DNA of 64,000 bases from Mesorhizobium sp. NZP2298 (GCF_013170825.1 NZ_CP033365.1:4600001-4664000); one strand, 5' to 3'. Counted from the stretch's first letter, positions 34,835 through 44,097 are shown. Numbers and translations are program-made. The notes: generated by a model not told the origin, from the letters alone.

Positions 34835-35806
34835 TCACACCAGTCCGACCAGCCAGGCCGCGCCGCCGAGAAAGCCCGCCGAACAGAGCCACAGCAGCCA
34901 GAGTCCGCGCACCCGGCATTCGAGCACCGCCGAGGCGGGGTTGGAGGGGTCATGGTGCACGTCGACCTTGCTGCCCTCGGCATAGCTTCGTGCCTGACCG
35001 CTGACGAGGCCGGGCAGCGAAGCCGTCACTGTGGCGCCGAACGTCACGCGGTCGGAGGTGTAGCTCTGGCCGGCGACGCCATAGCTGTAGACGATGCGGG
35101 ATTTGAAGACGGTGCGCCAGCGTCCGTAGTTGCTATGGTTTCGCAGCGCCTGCAGACCTGAGGAATCGATGCGGCCGGCGGCCACCGGCCATTTTGCCGC
35201 CTGCTCGGCCAGCGATTTCTGGGCGAAACCCATGCGCAGGGCGAACAGCCCCATGAACAGCAGGAGTGCCGCGGCGCCCAGGTTCTGCGGCTTGGGCAGA
35301 TGCGGCCGGATCGCCTCCAGCACGCCGCCGACGGAAAACACCAGCACCGCCGTGCCGATCACCAACCCGGCCGAGAGCTGGACCATGAACTTGAAGGCAC
35401 CGTCCGGCATGGTGCGCTCGATCACGGCTTTGCTCGGATCGGCCGGATTGTAGAAGACCGTAACCTCCGCGCCGCGGGGAAACTGCGCCAGGGTCTCGGC
35501 GACTTCGAAATTCCCCAGATTTTCCTTCACGCTGTAGCGCGAGCTTTGAAATTTCTTGCCGCCCACCTTGTATTCGAAGGTGATCGCCGGAAAATTGCGC
35601 ATCTCGGTCGTATCGCTGCTGTCCGAGCCGACGCCCGAGCTTCTGACCTCACGCGCCTCGACGCGCGACGAGATGATCTTTCCCGGCGTCGGCATCCAGC
35701 GGCCGAGGGCTTGCACCTCTCGCCATTTCACGAAGGTGATGAACGACAGACTGCCCGCGACCACGCAAGCAAATCCGATCAGCAGAAATTTGAGTTCGAG
35801 CTCCAC
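34835..35806 (-). CDS. DUF3592 membrane protein with duplicated domain
   Basis: The 323-aa protein has membrane helices near residues 5-25, 140-165, 180-200 and at the C-terminus, and two copies of a DUF3592-type beta domain (EYKVGGKKFQSSRYSVKE with TVFYNPADPSKAVIE; YSYGVAGQSYTSDRVTFG with VHHDPSNPASAVLE). The duplication is clear in sequence. Function of the family is unknown; an envelope role is likely. It heads the operon with the secreted 208-aa protein. Confidence 0.8.
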   Translation of the reverse strand: MELELKFLLIGFACVVAGSLSFITFVKWREVQALGRWMPTPGKIISSRVEAREVRSSGVGSDSSDTTEMRNFPAITFEYKVGGKKFQSSRYSVKENLGNFEVAETLAQFPRGAEVTVFYNPADPSKAVIERTMPDGAFKFMVQLSAGLVIGTAVLVFSVGGVLEAIRPHLPKPQNLGAAALLLFMGLFALRMGFAQKSLAEQAAKWPVAAGRIDSSGLQALRNHSNYGRWRTVFKSRIVYSYGVAGQSYTSDRVTFGATVTASLPGLVSGQARSYAEGSKVDVHHDPSNPASAVLECRVRGLWLLWLCSAGFLGGAAWLVGLV

Positions 35807-35972
35807 CCTGATCCCCCCGGATTGCAGGAACCGGCACTAGACAGCACGGCGGCTGCAATGTCTCGTTTATTCGCAAAGGCGCCGCGCACGGCCCCCCTGC
35901 AAGTTTGATCCAGGTCAACGCGGATGCATCGCCTGTGCTGTCTCTTCGGATATCATCCCAAGGAGAACGAAC

Positions 35973-36086
35973 ATGTCGACCTACGACCTCATGGTTGTCA
36001 CCGCAGTCCTGCTCAGCTTCGCGTCATTTTCCGGGGTCCTGGCCTTTGCTACTTTCGACGAATCGCGTCGCCGTCACGCAAGATAG
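35973..36086 (+). CDS. Small single-pass membrane protein, 37 aa
   Basis: ATG 35973 has AAGGAG eight bases upstream, one of the best ribosome binding sites in the window. The peptide (MSTYDLMVVTAVLLSFASF and onward, ending in FDESRRRHAR) has one hydrophobic helix of about 20 residues and a basic cytoplasmic tail. It is too short for usual gene finders. Short membrane proteins of this kind are common in rhizobia; function unknown. Confidence 0.65.
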   Translation: MSTYDLMVVTAVLLSFASFSGVLAFATFDESRRRHAR

Positions 36087-36213
36087 GGTTAGGCGATCGG
36101 ACCGGGTGGATGGGCGTCGCGCGGCCATCCACACGACGACGTGATAAAGGTGCAATTTGACGGCGGATCGGATCGAATGAGAACGTCTGGAAGATAGCAA
36201 CCGGAAAGTGGCC

Positions 36214-36402
36214 ATGAGCGACGACCCCGAGGACGACACCGACATCGTCAACCAACTCGCCTACGTCAGAGCCGATCCAACCCAGCACGATACGCTTACA
36301 CTTCTCACCATGATCGATGCCGCGATTGCCGAGATCATGGCGTTGAGGAGAAAGCTGCGGCTGAGCGAGGACAAGAATGCCGGGAGCAACCAGCTCCAAT
36401 AG
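36214..36402 (+). CDS. Small hypothetical protein, 62 aa
   Basis: MSDDPEDDTDIVNQLAYV with a helical second half (LLTMIDAAIAEIMALRRKLRL), which could form a coiled coil or bind a partner. A GTG start two codons upstream is possible. GGAAAG lies 10-15 bases before. No known domain is recognised. It is followed by a palindromic intergenic repeat. Confidence 0.5.
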   Translation: MSDDPEDDTDIVNQLAYVRADPTQHDTLTLLTMIDAAIAEIMALRRKLRLSEDKNAGSNQLQ

Positions 36403-36435
36403 GCGGCAAGACCAGAGCGAAGGGCGACGCGAACC

Positions 36436-36538
36436 CTAAAGCGCGTCGCACGAAACGGATTCATGCGACGCGCTTTAGGCCTTTTGTCTTATGCATGTCG
36501 TTCTCCCAAAACCGAGTTCACTTTTGGGCGACATGCAT
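36436..36538. repeat. RIME-like palindromic intergenic element
   Basis: Two hairpins side by side: CTAAAGCGCGTCGCA (36436-36450) with its complement at 36464-36478, and ATGCATGTCG (36491-36500) with its complement at 36529-36538, the latter with inner CCCAAAA/TTTTGGG pairing. The second hairpin resembles the rhizobial RIME family of mosaic palindromes. It abuts the stop codon of the GH25 gene (36538-36540) and may stabilise or end its transcript. Confidence 0.7.
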
Positions 36539-37614
36539 TAGTCCGCGTCTGCCATCATCTGACGGCCGCCGCCGCCGGCCCAGGCGCGCCATTGCCGTTC
36601 GTCGCCATGGAAGACGTTGAGGTCGATGCGGCCGGTCACGCCATGCGACAGGCCGGAGCCGGAATACTGCCAGAACAGCCATTTGCGGCCGGGATAGACC
36701 TTTGACGGATGCCGTGCCACCGCGCGCAGCCAGAACGGGTAGTCGAGAAAAGCGCCCTGCAGGTTGTCGCGATAGAAATCCGGCGCGGTGTAGATGATCG
36801 GACGCTGGCCATAGTGGCGCTCCAGCTTGTCCATGAACACCTGCATCTTCTCCAGCACCTTTTCGCGTGACGGGCGCCGCTTGCAGCTGGAATCGCCGTT
36901 CCATTCGACATCGATCACCGGCGGCAAGGCGCCATCCACCTTCGGCACGTTGCGGATGAACCAGTCGGCCTGTTCGCCGGCGGTCCGGCACCAGTAGAAG
37001 AAATGATAGGCGCCGCGCTTCAGCCCGGCGGCATCGGCATTGCGCCAGTTCTTCATGAACATCGGATCGAGGTGGTCGCCGCCATCGGTCGCCTTGATGT
37101 AAGCGAAGTTGGCGCCCTGGGCGCGCAGCTTGCCCCAGTTGACGTCGCCTTGCCAGCGCGAGACGTCGACACCGTGCACGGCAAGGTGGCGCGGCGAGGA
37201 GCGGCCGAAATTGATCGGCTTGGCATCGCGAAAACCGTAGCGCGTGACCGGCCCGGCAAGCATCGGCGGTGCAGCCCGCGACAAGAGCCTTGGCGGCGAG
37301 ACCAGAGCCGCGGGCTCGATGGGCGGATCGACATTGTCCGGCAATTCGGGCGCCGGAAACGCCACCGTCTCTTCTTCCGCCAGGCCGAAGGGCCGACCAC
37401 CAGTGTCGTCCGCTGGCGCCGCCTCGGCCAGCCTGCGCGCTTTGCCAGCCTTGGTTGCGGGAACGGATGCGATAGGTGCGCTTGGCCGCACCACCGAACT
37501 GGTGGTTTCATTCGACGGCTTCTGCATGTCGAGCGCGTCCATGCCCGATGTCGACGAACAGCCGGCAAGGCACAGCGATGCGATCACGAAACTGATGACG
37601 CCTGGTAACCGCAT
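36538..37614 (-). CDS. GH25-family lysozyme-like lipoprotein
   Basis: A 358-aa protein. Residues 1-19 form a lipoprotein signal ending in a LAGC lipobox, a low-complexity Pro/Ala-rich linker runs to about 120, and a GH25 (muramidase) domain follows: HGVDVSRWQGDVNW near 145-158, YIKATDGG near 172, VIDVEWNGD near 233-241 and RPIIYTAPDFY near 270. The aspartate and glutamate of DVEW are the expected catalytic residues for cutting peptidoglycan glycan strands. It should be anchored in an envelope membrane, for cell-wall remodelling. It stands alone on the minus strand. Confidence 0.9.
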   Translation of the reverse strand: MRLPGVISFVIASLCLAGCSSTSGMDALDMQKPSNETTSSVVRPSAPIASVPATKAGKARRLAEAAPADDTGGRPFGLAEEETVAFPAPELPDNVDPPIEPAALVSPPRLLSRAAPPMLAGPVTRYGFRDAKPINFGRSSPRHLAVHGVDVSRWQGDVNWGKLRAQGANFAYIKATDGGDHLDPMFMKNWRNADAAGLKRGAYHFFYWCRTAGEQADWFIRNVPKVDGALPPVIDVEWNGDSSCKRRPSREKVLEKMQVFMDKLERHYGQRPIIYTAPDFYRDNLQGAFLDYPFWLRAVARHPSKVYPGRKWLFWQYSGSGLSHGVTGRIDLNVFHGDERQWRAWAGGGGRQMMADAD

Positions 37615-37850
37615 CTGGACCTGTACTCAAAACACAACAGACCGAAGGCGACGGCCCACGGACAACCAGCGCTAGTTATGAACGAGAAATTACCAATAAA
37701 GTTTGAATCAAGTTTTTACCATGACTGTGACCCGTTTCAGACATTCGCCAGCGATGGCCCGCCAAGCCTTGACAGCGCCATGATGTGGCTGTTGAGACGG
37801 GCGGCGGCGTCTCGCGCCGGTATGTCCCGCGATTTTGAAAAAGGCGCCCG

Positions 37851-38831
37851 ATGATTGCGTTGCCGCGGCTTCTCCCGATCCTCCTGCTCGCCGCCCTTTC
37901 CTGCGGCGCGCCCTTGGCCGGGACGGCGCATGCCGGCGGGTTGGTCGTCGTCCCCGCCGGCAATCGCTCCGAGACGCAACCGCCGATCCCGGATGCATCA
38001 GCGACGCGAACCCGCGCCTTCAAGACCACCTATGCGGAAAAATACGAAAAGATCGTCGCGCTGCTGAAGCGCGAGAGGAAACTGGTGGCGCATATCAAGC
38101 AGGCGGCCGCGGCTTACGATATCGACCCCATCCATATCGTCGGCGCGCTGGTCGGCGAACACACCTACAATGTGACCGCCGTCGGCTCGGTCCAGACCTA
38201 CTATGTGAAAGCGCTGTCCTATTCCGGTCTCGATTTCTCCTTCCGCTACAAGGGCGTGCCGGTGCAGAGCTTTGTCCAGCGGCCGGAGTTCGCGGCCTGC
38301 GCCGGGGCCCGGGACAGTGCCGCCCTTTGGAGCTGCCGCGACAGGGTCTGGGTCGACCATTTCCGCGGCAAGACGGTCGACGGCGTCACCTATGACGCGA
38401 TGACCTTCCAGCAGGCGTTCTTCCAGCCCTTCTTCGCCGGCCAGACATTCGGCCTTGGCCAGATCAGCCCGCTGACCGCGCTGGAGGTCACCGACCTGGT
38501 CAACAAGGTCAGCGGCTACGACAAGCTCACACCGGATCATCCGCAGGCCATCTATCGCGATGTCATGGATCCCGACCGCAGCATCGTCTACATCGCCGCG
38601 ATCGTGCGCGACGCCATCGACGCCTACAAGGAACAGGGCTTCGACATATCAGGCAATCCAGGAATCACGGCCACGCTCTACAATGTCGGCCAGCCCCGGC
38701 AGCGGGCGGCGGATCTGCGCGCGGCGCTCACCAGCGGCAAGGGCCGCAAGCTGCCGGTCGAAAATTATTACGGCTGGCTCGTCAACGACAAGCTCGACGA
38801 ACTCAGGAGCCTGCTCGACAGCGGCAGCTGA
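37851..38831 (+). CDS. DUF1402-family periplasmic protein
   Basis: A 326-aa protein with a signal peptide (residues 1-28, cleavage near AHA). The DUF1402 core follows: IDPIHIVGALVGEHTYNV near 93-110 and GQTFGLGQISPLTALEV near 198-214, a layout that recalls lysozyme-like lytic transglycosylases with the glutamate in GEHTYN as possible catalytic residue. The family is common in rhizobia and uncharacterised. The DedA gene follows 22 bases downstream. Confidence 0.82.
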   Translation: MIALPRLLPILLLAALSCGAPLAGTAHAGGLVVVPAGNRSETQPPIPDASATRTRAFKTTYAEKYEKIVALLKRERKLVAHIKQAAAAYDIDPIHIVGALVGEHTYNVTAVGSVQTYYVKALSYSGLDFSFRYKGVPVQSFVQRPEFAACAGARDSAALWSCRDRVWVDHFRGKTVDGVTYDAMTFQQAFFQPFFAGQTFGLGQISPLTALEVTDLVNKVSGYDKLTPDHPQAIYRDVMDPDRSIVYIAAIVRDAIDAYKEQGFDISGNPGITATLYNVGQPRQRAADLRAALTSGKGRKLPVENYYGWLVNDKLDELRSLLDSGS

Positions 38832-38853
38832 AACAATTTCAACAGGAGCTTGC

Positions 38854-39483
38854 GTGCAGTCGTTCATCGACCAGAGCGTTTATTTCATCGAGAGCCATCA
38901 GGCGTGGGCCGGTCTCGTGGTCGGGCTGCTGGCTTTTGGCGAGTCGCTCGTGCTGGTCGGCATCCTGTTGCCCGGCACCACGGTGCTCATCATCGTCGGC
39001 GGCCTGGTCGGGGCCGGTATCGTCCAGCCTTTGCCCGTTCTCCTGGCGGCGATGATCGGGGCGGCGCTCGGCGACACCATTTCCTATTTCCTCGGCAGAT
39101 GGCTGGGACGCGGCGTCGTCCATAAATGGCCGCTCAACCGCTACCGCCGCGAGGTCGCCAGAGCGCGGCTGTTCTTCCATCGTTATGGTTTTGCGGCGGT
39201 TTTCATCGGCCGCTTCTTCGGCCCGGTCCGCGCAACGGTGCCGCTGGTCGCGGGCATGATGGGCATGCACCGGCGCCGCTTCCAGATCGCCAATATCCTG
39301 TCGGCGATCATCTGGGCTCCGGTCGTGCTGTCGCCTGGATGGCTGGTGGCCAAGGGCGCCGGCAGCATCCCCGAGCTCGATGCGACCAGCCTGTTCGGGT
39401 TGGCGGCGATCGGCGTGGTTGTCTTGATCATCATGGCGGTGATTGCCCTCAAGCTCCGAAGCAGGCGAACCGCCCGAGCCTAG
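38854..39483 (+). CDS. DedA-family membrane protein
   Basis: The 209-aa protein has the DedA signature: ESLVLVGILLPGTTVLIIVGG (in two overlapping pieces) near residues 28-48, GDTISYFLGRWLGRG near 70, and FHRYGFAAVFIGRFFGPVRATVPLVAG near 108-134 with conserved glycine and arginine residues. DedA proteins are lipid scramblase/transporter-type membrane proteins needed for membrane-potential and undecaprenyl phosphate recycling. GTG 38854 is chosen because AGGAG precedes it by eight bases; the frame's earlier ATG lies inside the upstream gene. About five membrane helices. Confidence 0.9.
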   Translation: MQSFIDQSVYFIESHQAWAGLVVGLLAFGESLVLVGILLPGTTVLIIVGGLVGAGIVQPLPVLLAAMIGAALGDTISYFLGRWLGRGVVHKWPLNRYRREVARARLFFHRYGFAAVFIGRFFGPVRATVPLVAGMMGMHRRRFQIANILSAIIWAPVVLSPGWLVAKGAGSIPELDATSLFGLAAIGVVVLIIMAVIALKLRSRRTARA

Positions 39484-40271
39484 CCACGCTTCCTGAACAC
39501 ACCGATAATCGGCCCCAGATTCCAGTAGTCGTCGTTGCGTCCGATGGCAGGCGCGAACAGGCTCGAAATCGTGCCGTCGAGAAACAGCGCATTGTCGCAG
39601 CCGAGCGCATCGCGAAACAGCCGGGCGAATGCATGGAAATTCACCGTGCCGTTCGAAATGGCAAAGACCGCGACACCGTCCTTGCGCACCCCGACACCGT
39701 CGCGGGTCTTGCGCGAAGTGCCATCGGACTGGAATTTCGGATGCAATTGGCCGTCGATCACCAGCATCGGTCCCGATTGCGTCGCATAGTCGGTGGATGG
39801 CCGCTTCCTGACGAAGTCCCAGGTCGCCCGGACCGCGGCCTTGCCGCCGCTGATGTAGAAAATGCCATTCGGCTGCAGCGAAAAATTGCCGCTTCCCGAT
39901 CCTGTCTTCACACCGGCCATTTCCTGGCCTCGCTCGACATAGAGGCCAACCGGCCTGAGATCGGGGTGATACATGCCGGCATTGATGGCAAACAGCATGG
40001 TGCGGCCGGCCGCGCGCTGGGCGTTGTCGAGATTGTGCAGCGATTGGAAAGGCTTGCCAGCCGGATCCTTCCAGAACAGCTCGATCGAATAGAGTTTCGG
40101 GTCGACCTCGCAGACCAGATAGCTGGTCGCCTCGAAGGCGAAATCACGGCACGGCGGCACCGACGCGAACCACTGGCCGAACGCCACCGTCGTGGCAACG
40201 GCCTGCGGCAGCGCGGCCTTGATCAGGGCCACCAGCAGAGGCGCCGAGTTGAAAAGCGTCGGAAAATCCAT
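39480..40271 (-). CDS. Phosphodiester glycosidase-like (DUF2233/NAGPA) protein
   Basis: A 263-aa protein. LFAINAGMYHPDLRPVGLYVE near residues 92-112 and QSGPMLVIDGQLHP near 163-176 with DALGCDNALFLDGTISSL near 223-240 match the NAGPA/DUF2233 phosphodiester glycosidase domain. A hydrophobic N-terminus suggests export. I prefer ATG 40271 over 40316 (GGTGGG close by). It overlaps the DedA 3' end by 4 bases, tail to tail. Substrate is unknown; family members handle sugar-phosphodiesters such as capsule or teichoic-acid-like material. Confidence 0.8.
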   Translation of the reverse strand: MDFPTLFNSAPLLVALIKAALPQAVATTVAFGQWFASVPPCRDFAFEATSYLVCEVDPKLYSIELFWKDPAGKPFQSLHNLDNAQRAAGRTMLFAINAGMYHPDLRPVGLYVERGQEMAGVKTGSGSGNFSLQPNGIFYISGGKAAVRATWDFVRKRPSTDYATQSGPMLVIDGQLHPKFQSDGTSRKTRDGVGVRKDGVAVFAISNGTVNFHAFARLFRDALGCDNALFLDGTISSLFAPAIGRNDDYWNLGPIIGVFRKRG

Positions 40272-40386
40272 GCGCCCACCGAATTGCCAGCTCCAACGAG
40301 CCGCCGTGGATAGCATCGTTGGCCGGCATTATGAAGATCGGCTTGCAACGGGCGCGGATCGGAAGCCGCGGCTGGGATCGACGGGA

Positions 40387-41013
40387 TTATTTGACGGCGC
40401 TGACCAGCTGTTCGTCGCCACCAAGAATGGAGACCCAGTGTCCTGTGTTGTCGCTAGCCTGCCGCTTCAGGTAGCGATAGCTCGTCTGATTCCAGAGGCG
40501 GACCTTGTCGGTCAGATTGTCGAGAATGACGTCGCCCTTGTCGGTGCGCACCGTCAGCACGGCGTGGCCTTCGCCATCCGGCTTGCGAACCACCGTCATC
40601 AAAAGATTGGCTATGGCAATGCCCATGCCGTTGAGCTCGCGCCGCTTTTCCAGCGCGTAGTCTTCGCAGTCGCCGAAGCCGTTGTCCGGATAGGCCCACC
40701 ACTCGTCCTTGCCGTAATTGTCCATGTCGCTCATCGGCTTGACGCGCGTGTTGACGGAGAAATTGACGGCGGAGATATCGTGCAGCAGCTTGCTGGTCAT
40801 ATGTTCCGGCACGCTGTCGGGCGAGCGGATCGAGCATTCGGCGACATGGATCTTGCAAAAATCATAGTGGCCGATCGGCTGCGAAGTCGATCCGCCGACA
40901 ACCATGGAAGCAGGCGCGGCATGGGCCGAACCCGTCGCCGCACAGAAAACGGTCAGGGCAAACGCCAGCCCCAGCCCCTTCGCCTTGCGGCGCCAACCCA
41001 TCGAGGATGCCAT
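40387..41013 (-). CDS. Bacterial transglutaminase-like cysteine peptidase (BTLCP)
   Basis: A 208-aa secreted protein (signal peptide residues 1-32, cleavage after AHA). The catalytic triad of BTLCP (DUF920) is visible: Cys in GFGDCEDYALEKR near residue 117, His in GEGHAVLTVR near 151 and Asp in VILDNLTD near 165. Related proteins such as LapG cut a membrane adhesin to control biofilm, but no LapD-type partner is adjacent, so the target is unknown. Single gene on the minus strand. Confidence 0.85.
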   Translation of the reverse strand: MASSMGWRRKAKGLGLAFALTVFCAATGSAHAAPASMVVGGSTSQPIGHYDFCKIHVAECSIRSPDSVPEHMTSKLLHDISAVNFSVNTRVKPMSDMDNYGKDEWWAYPDNGFGDCEDYALEKRRELNGMGIAIANLLMTVVRKPDGEGHAVLTVRTDKGDVILDNLTDKVRLWNQTSYRYLKRQASDNTGHWVSILGGDEQLVSAVK

Positions 41014-41148
41014 GCGGCCCCACCCATCTGTTTTGTTAACAGAACGTTAAGGGCTGTTATATTCCGAAGTCAATGAACCCGGCCGATCACATCTTTGCGG
41101 ATCGATGCATGCATCCGAGTGGTTGCCCGCGCGCAACACCGGGCCTGG

Positions 41149-42021
41149 CTAAGCCAGCCATCCCATCGCCACGCCCAGCAGCAGGACGACGCCGAGCAGG
41201 CCGCGATAGATGACGAAGGGCCAGGCGGAGAAGCGCTCCAGCACGCGCATCAGGCCCCATATGGCGAAGAAGGCGGAAATCGAGGCGACGACCAGTCCGG
41301 TCGCAAGAACCGACCAGCCATGGGCATCGAGGTGAACCTTGTGCAGTTCCCACAACTCCTTGAGGCCGGCCAGCGCGATCGCCGGCAGGCCGAGCAGGAA
41401 CGAAAAACGCGCCGCCTCGGCCCGCTTGAAGCCGAGCCCGAGCGCCGCGGTCAAGGTCGAGCCCGAGCGCGAGACGCCAGGGATCAGCGCGCCGATCTGG
41501 GCGACGCCGACAAGCAGCGCATCGGTGAGCGACGCTTCGCCGATGGTGCGCTTGTGGCGGGCGAAAATCTCGGCAAGCGCCAAAAGGATCGCCATTGCGA
41601 TGCAGGACCAGCCGATCACGCTCAGGCTGCGCAGCGGAGAATTGCAGGCGTTGAGAATACCCGACAGCGCGACGCCCGCGATAATGATCGGGACCGTCGC
41701 CAGCACGATCCAGGAAGCCAGCCTGAAATTCCGGTCGGCGAAATCGCGCCGCGTGAGTGCGTCGAGCGAACCGAACAGGAGGTCCCTGACATCGCCCCAG
41801 AAATAACTGATCACGGCGGCAAGAGCGGCAAGCTGCATGGCGGCGGAAAAGGCGGAACCTGGATCTTGCCAGCCGAGCACCGCCGGCACGATGCGCATAT
41901 GGGCGGTCGAGGAGATCGGCAGCAATTCGGTGATGCCCTGCACCAGGCCGAGAAAGGCGACCTTGGCATATCCCAGGCCAACAAAGCCGGTGTCTACGCC
42001 TTGAGTGCAGATGTCAGCCAT
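41149..42021 (-). CDS. uppP: Undecaprenyl-diphosphatase UppP (BacA)
   Basis: A 290-aa polytopic membrane protein with both signature motifs: FLGLVQGITELLPISSTAH near residues 19-39 and PGVSRSGST near 180, containing the glutamate and Ser/Arg residues of the active site. It dephosphorylates undecaprenyl pyrophosphate so that the carrier lipid can be reused for peptidoglycan and polysaccharide synthesis. ATG 42021 (MADICTQG) is preferred over 42087. A GC-rich hairpin lies upstream near 42160-42180. Confidence 0.93.
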   Translation of the reverse strand: MADICTQGVDTGFVGLGYAKVAFLGLVQGITELLPISSTAHMRIVPAVLGWQDPGSAFSAAMQLAALAAVISYFWGDVRDLLFGSLDALTRRDFADRNFRLASWIVLATVPIIIAGVALSGILNACNSPLRSLSVIGWSCIAMAILLALAEIFARHKRTIGEASLTDALLVGVAQIGALIPGVSRSGSTLTAALGLGFKRAEAARFSFLLGLPAIALAGLKELWELHKVHLDAHGWSVLATGLVVASISAFFAIWGLMRVLERFSAWPFVIYRGLLGVVLLLGVAMGWLA

Positions 42022-42159
42022 GTCTGGTTCCGTGGGGTCAGAGATCGAACTTGCGCTGAAGGGACCGATCGGTCCGGGGCAAGCCATACCGTCATCGAAC
42101 GGATAATCAATTTACGGATTTGTAATCTGGTTCGGTCGCGCCGAATGCCTACAGCTCAC

Positions 42160-42180
42160 GGCCGGCCCAACGGGCCGGCC
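42160..42180. terminator. GC-rich hairpin between uppP and small upstream gene
   Basis: GGCCGGCCC (42160-42168) / GGGCCGGCC (42172-42180), three-base loop. It follows the small gene at 42212-42409 on the minus strand by about 30 bases, so it may act as its terminator, although no T-tract follows on that strand. Confidence 0.45.
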
Positions 42181-42211
42181 TAAGTTCTCATGGGGGAAAA
42201 CCGCAAGGCGG

Positions 42212-42409
42212 TTACGGGCACAGCCAGAGTTTCTGGCAGGTCCTGGCGATCACATGCGCAGGCGGAACAACAGGCTCCTCGGCCGAAGGTCGGCGAACCC
42301 GTTCGAGCAGCATGCGCACCTGTTCCGGGCGCACGCGGTCGCGCTCCATGACAAGCAGGACCATCGGATCGCTCAAAAGCTCGTCCAGGGTGCTGATGCT
42401 GTCGTTCAT
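42212..42409 (-). CDS. Small hypothetical protein, 65 aa
   Basis: MNDSISTLDELLSDPMVLL then QVRMLLERVRR, a helical acidic N-terminus and a cysteine-containing C-terminus (ARTCQKLWLCP). GAGGAG lies seven bases before ATG 42409, so this start is preferred over 42457. The pattern LDELLSDPMVLLVMERD occurs in small rhizobial proteins I cannot name. No membrane helix. Confidence 0.7.
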   Translation of the reverse strand: MNDSISTLDELLSDPMVLLVMERDRVRPEQVRMLLERVRRPSAEEPVVPPAHVIARTCQKLWLCP

Positions 42410-42561
42410 CCGTCGTCTCCTCGAATGCCGGCCCGCGCAGCGTAGATAGGACGACAAAGATGGCTCGCCAATGACGCTTTGCCGGCTATCGCGTGTCGAT
42501 TTGGATTAATTTTTGGTCATGGTTCGCGTTCGCTTCCACTCTTGAAGGCGGAACGCAAGAA

Positions 42562-42957
42562 CTAGGCCGGCGGAGCGCCTTCATGTTGCGGCAGGCCGTC
42601 GTCGAGCACCACCCAAGGCTGTTTCGAGGCGGTGAAAATATGCATCTGCGGCCGGAACAGCGAAGGGTCGTCGAGCGAACCCGTGGTGACGCCGATGATG
42701 CCGGCAGAGTCGCGCCGCGAAAACATCGTCGTGCCGCAGCCCGAGCAAAAACCGCGCTTGAGATCGGGCGAGGTGTTGACTGTTGCCAGTGACCCCTCGA
42801 TCGTCACATCATCGATGCGAAACAGCACGCGCGCGTTGAAGGCGGCGCCGATCGCCTTCTGGCAAAGCCGGCAATGGCAGATGCGCTCGTTGATGGGAGC
42901 CGCATCGGTGCTGTAACGCACCGCTCCGCACAGGCATCCGCCTTCATACCTTGCCAT
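42562..42957 (-). CDS. GFA-family (CENP-V/glutathione-dependent formaldehyde-activating-like) protein
   Basis: A 131-aa zinc protein with GGCLCGAVRY (residues 6-15), CHCRLCQKAIGAAF (27-40) and CSGCGTTMF (71-79), the three cysteine clusters of the GFA/Mss4-like fold. SLDDPSLFRPQMHIF (94-108) is also typical. Most members are of unknown function; the glutathione-formaldehyde link holds for few. Lone gene, tail toward 42.5 kb. Confidence 0.88.
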   Translation of the reverse strand: MARYEGGCLCGAVRYSTDAAPINERICHCRLCQKAIGAAFNARVLFRIDDVTIEGSLATVNTSPDLKRGFCSGCGTTMFSRRDSAGIIGVTTGSLDDPSLFRPQMHIFTASKQPWVVLDDGLPQHEGAPPA

Positions 42958-43068
42958 GGCCTCGATCCAAAATGGAGAGAATAGGCGTCAAGGTTAGTCG
43001 CGCGGCCGATAGGGTCAATTGAAATGCTTTGATACGATGCCATCGATAACCGTGATGCGAGGCTCATC

Positions 43069-44097
43069 ATGACCCAGGACATCGAAACCATCGGCATTGC
43101 GGATCTGTTCGGGCCACCCTCGCCCGCCCGTGACCGCGCCGACGGCCACATCATGGCCGCGGCCTCGGGAATAGGCTTCATGGCGGTCCGGAATTTTCCC
43201 GGCGACGCCTGGCTGACACCGGACAGAAGAGCGCGATTGCTGCGCATCTTCGCCCTTCCCGACACCGAGAAGCAGAAATTGCTGCGCTGGAATTTCGACA
43301 GCACCAGGAAGAACTTTTATCGCGGCTGGTTCCCACTCCAGCCGGCAGCCGTATCCTACAAGGAAGGCATCGACTTGGGACCGGATATTGCCGATGCGGC
43401 GCGCGTCCCGGCCGCCGACGATCCGCTGTGCGAGCTGACACCCTTGCCGGCCGAAGGCACCTTGCCCGGCTGGCGCACGGCCGCGGCGGATTACTATCGT
43501 GCGGTGGAGAGGGTCGGCAACGCGCTGATGCGGTCGATAGCGCGCGGGCTTGGCCTGCCGGAAACGATCTTCGATCCGTATTTCGAGAACGGCATCTCGA
43601 CGCTTCGCCTGATCCGTTATCCCTTGCGGGACGCCACCGCCGGCATCGACACCAGCGGCCCGGAGTTCTCGGTGGTTCACAAGGGAGAGATCCGCACCAT
43701 CATCGGCCGCGAACATGCCGATTCCGGTTTCGTCACCTTGCTGGCGCAGGATGGCGTCGAAGGCTTGCAGGCAAAAAACCGCGCCGGCGAATGGATCGAC
43801 GTGCCGCCGGCCAATGGCACGCTGGCGGTCAATTTCGGCCAGTTGCTGGAACGCTGGACCGGCGGTCGCGTGCGGGCGACGCGGCATCGGGTGATCGCGC
43901 CGAAGACAACTCGGTTTTCGATCCCGTTTTTCTATGAACCGCGCGTCGACGCGGAGATCGCGCCCTTGCCACTAAGCGGCGCCGAACCTTTCGAGCCATT
44001 TCTTTATGGCGACTATCTCTGGGAGTCGGCGACGAATTTCGTCGAGATGAGCGGCATCAAGAATCTCAGGCAGCCGCGCCGCGCCAAGGCATTGTAG
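43069..44097 (+). CDS. 2-oxoglutarate/Fe(II)-dependent dioxygenase (isopenicillin N synthase family)
   Basis: A 342-aa protein with the C-terminal 2OG-Fe(II) core: iron ligands in GREHADSGFVTLL (HxD near residue 221-223) and RATRHRVI (H near 279), and the oxoglutarate-binding arginine in TTRFSIPFFYEP near 288. The N-terminal DIOX_N half and the IPNS-like length support the family. It hydroxylates or desaturates a small molecule; substrate cannot be read. ATG 43069 follows GAGG. Confidence 0.88.
   Translation: MTQDIETIGIADLFGPPSPARDRADGHIMAAASGIGFMAVRNFPGDAWLTPDRRARLLRIFALPDTEKQKLLRWNFDSTRKNFYRGWFPLQPAAVSYKEGIDLGPDIADAARVPAADDPLCELTPLPAEGTLPGWRTAAADYYRAVERVGNALMRSIARGLGLPETIFDPYFENGISTLRLIRYPLRDATAGIDTSGPEFSVVHKGEIRTIIGREHADSGFVTLLAQDGVEGLQAKNRAGEWIDVPPANGTLAVNFGQLLERWTGGRVRATRHRVIAPKTTRFSIPFFYEPRVDAEIAPLPLSGAEPFEPFLYGDYLWESATNFVEMSGIKNLRQPRRAKAL

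Noticed and set aside
39126-40313. 395-codon plus frame spanning the DedA and NAGPA-like genes
   Set aside because: Arg-rich, low-quality composition and overlap with two genes that have strong family motifs.
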